DNA of 64,000 nt from Phoebastria nigripes. Lineage: Eukaryota; Chordata; Aves; Procellariiformes; Diomedeidae. The notes beneath the pieces are model-generated. The model was given only the letters and a program-made list of their open reading frames with translations. It ran no database searches and had not been told where the DNA came from. The translations under genes and the position numbers were made by a program. How positions within the stretch are numbered: position 1 is the first letter of the stretch; every line of letters begins with the position of its first letter. The DNA is taken from contig JAYKAV010003376.1 in NCBI GenBank assembly GCA_035582835.1, forward strand, positions 1,084,372 to 1,148,371. The letters run 5' to 3'. Of the stretch, positions 63,801 through 64,000 are shown piece by piece.

Positions 63801-64000
63801 ATGGCACAAAGTATTGGATGGTGGATGGAAATTTGTGCTAGGAAGCAAGGAGCAGGGTGAGTTCAATACGAATTTGGCATGTGCATCAGCTCACTTCATT
63901 GACACACAAGCCATTTGAAAAACACATCAACAAGCAGATCAGGGAAACATTCCAGCTGAGTTGCATTGTCTGCCTCTCCTGAGTGTTATCATCTCTGAGT
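57853..64000 (-). other. AGBL4: AGBL4 intron, far 5' part
   Basis: Unique AT-rich DNA follows the duplicated block. It has only short random open frames and two A/C-rich low-complexity tracts (about 59326-59356 and 59667-59767). Assigning it to AGBL4 assumes that the intron continues to the window edge, which the sequence alone cannot prove. No exon, tRNA or recognisable repeat was identified. Confidence 0.5.
59667..59767. repeat. A/C-only low-complexity tract, (CAAA)n-like
   Basis: About 100 bases of almost pure A and C, mostly CAAA and CAAAA units ending in ACCCACC-type units. The complementary strand is G/T-rich. Confidence 0.8.

Overview
The window looks like nuclear DNA from a bird. Three things point that way: a CR1 retrotransposon 3' end, an LTR-type repeat that I recognise as an avian endogenous-retrovirus (ERV) family, and very sparse repeats in long stretches of AT-rich single-copy DNA. 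The only protein-coding sequence I can identify with confidence is one 90-bp exon on the minus strand, at 17459-17548. It encodes the HPGE zinc-binding segment of an M14 cytosolic carboxypeptidase and matches AGBL4 (CCP6), the tubulin deglutamylase, best. AGBL4 is a giant gene with very long introns, so essentially the whole window is probably AGBL4 intron. The 3' (C-terminal) direction of the gene runs towards position 1 and the 5' direction towards position 64000. I saw no second AGBL4 exon and no exon of BEND5, which is nested in AGBL4 in mammals.

Layout. Positions 1-17458 are intron downstream of the exon. They hold a hairpin plus twin-octamer cluster near 14.45-14.53 kb, a CTCF-like motif at 13.14 kb, and a speculative plus-strand exon at 1.18-1.35 kb. 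Positions 17549-55100 are intron upstream of the exon. They hold stretches that look like conserved noncoding elements (17.6-18.06, 24.15-24.64 and 35.04-35.49 kb), one avian LTR-type repeat (20.76-21.53 kb), scattered CR1 and MIR-like relics, and low-complexity tracts. Positions 57860-64000 are again unremarkable intronic DNA.

The standout is 55.1-57.85 kb. Two diverged direct repeats (copy A 55118-55698, copy B 57124-57852) bracket a CpG-rich promoter-like segment, a chain of tiny exon-like units with good splice signals on the plus strand, and two broken ERV pol fragments joined head to head in opposite orientation. Copy A keeps CpG dinucleotides where copy B has TpG or CpA, and a 28-bp block is inverted between the copies. 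I read this as a rearranged insertion inside AGBL4 that may carry its own transcription unit, antisense to the host gene. I do not recognise the repeat unit or any protein from it.

No tRNA, rRNA, CRISPR array or long intact ORF was found. The longest open frames, up to about 157 codons, lack protein-like features. The conserved-element and promoter calls rest on composition and motif appearance only and need cross-species alignment or RNA data.
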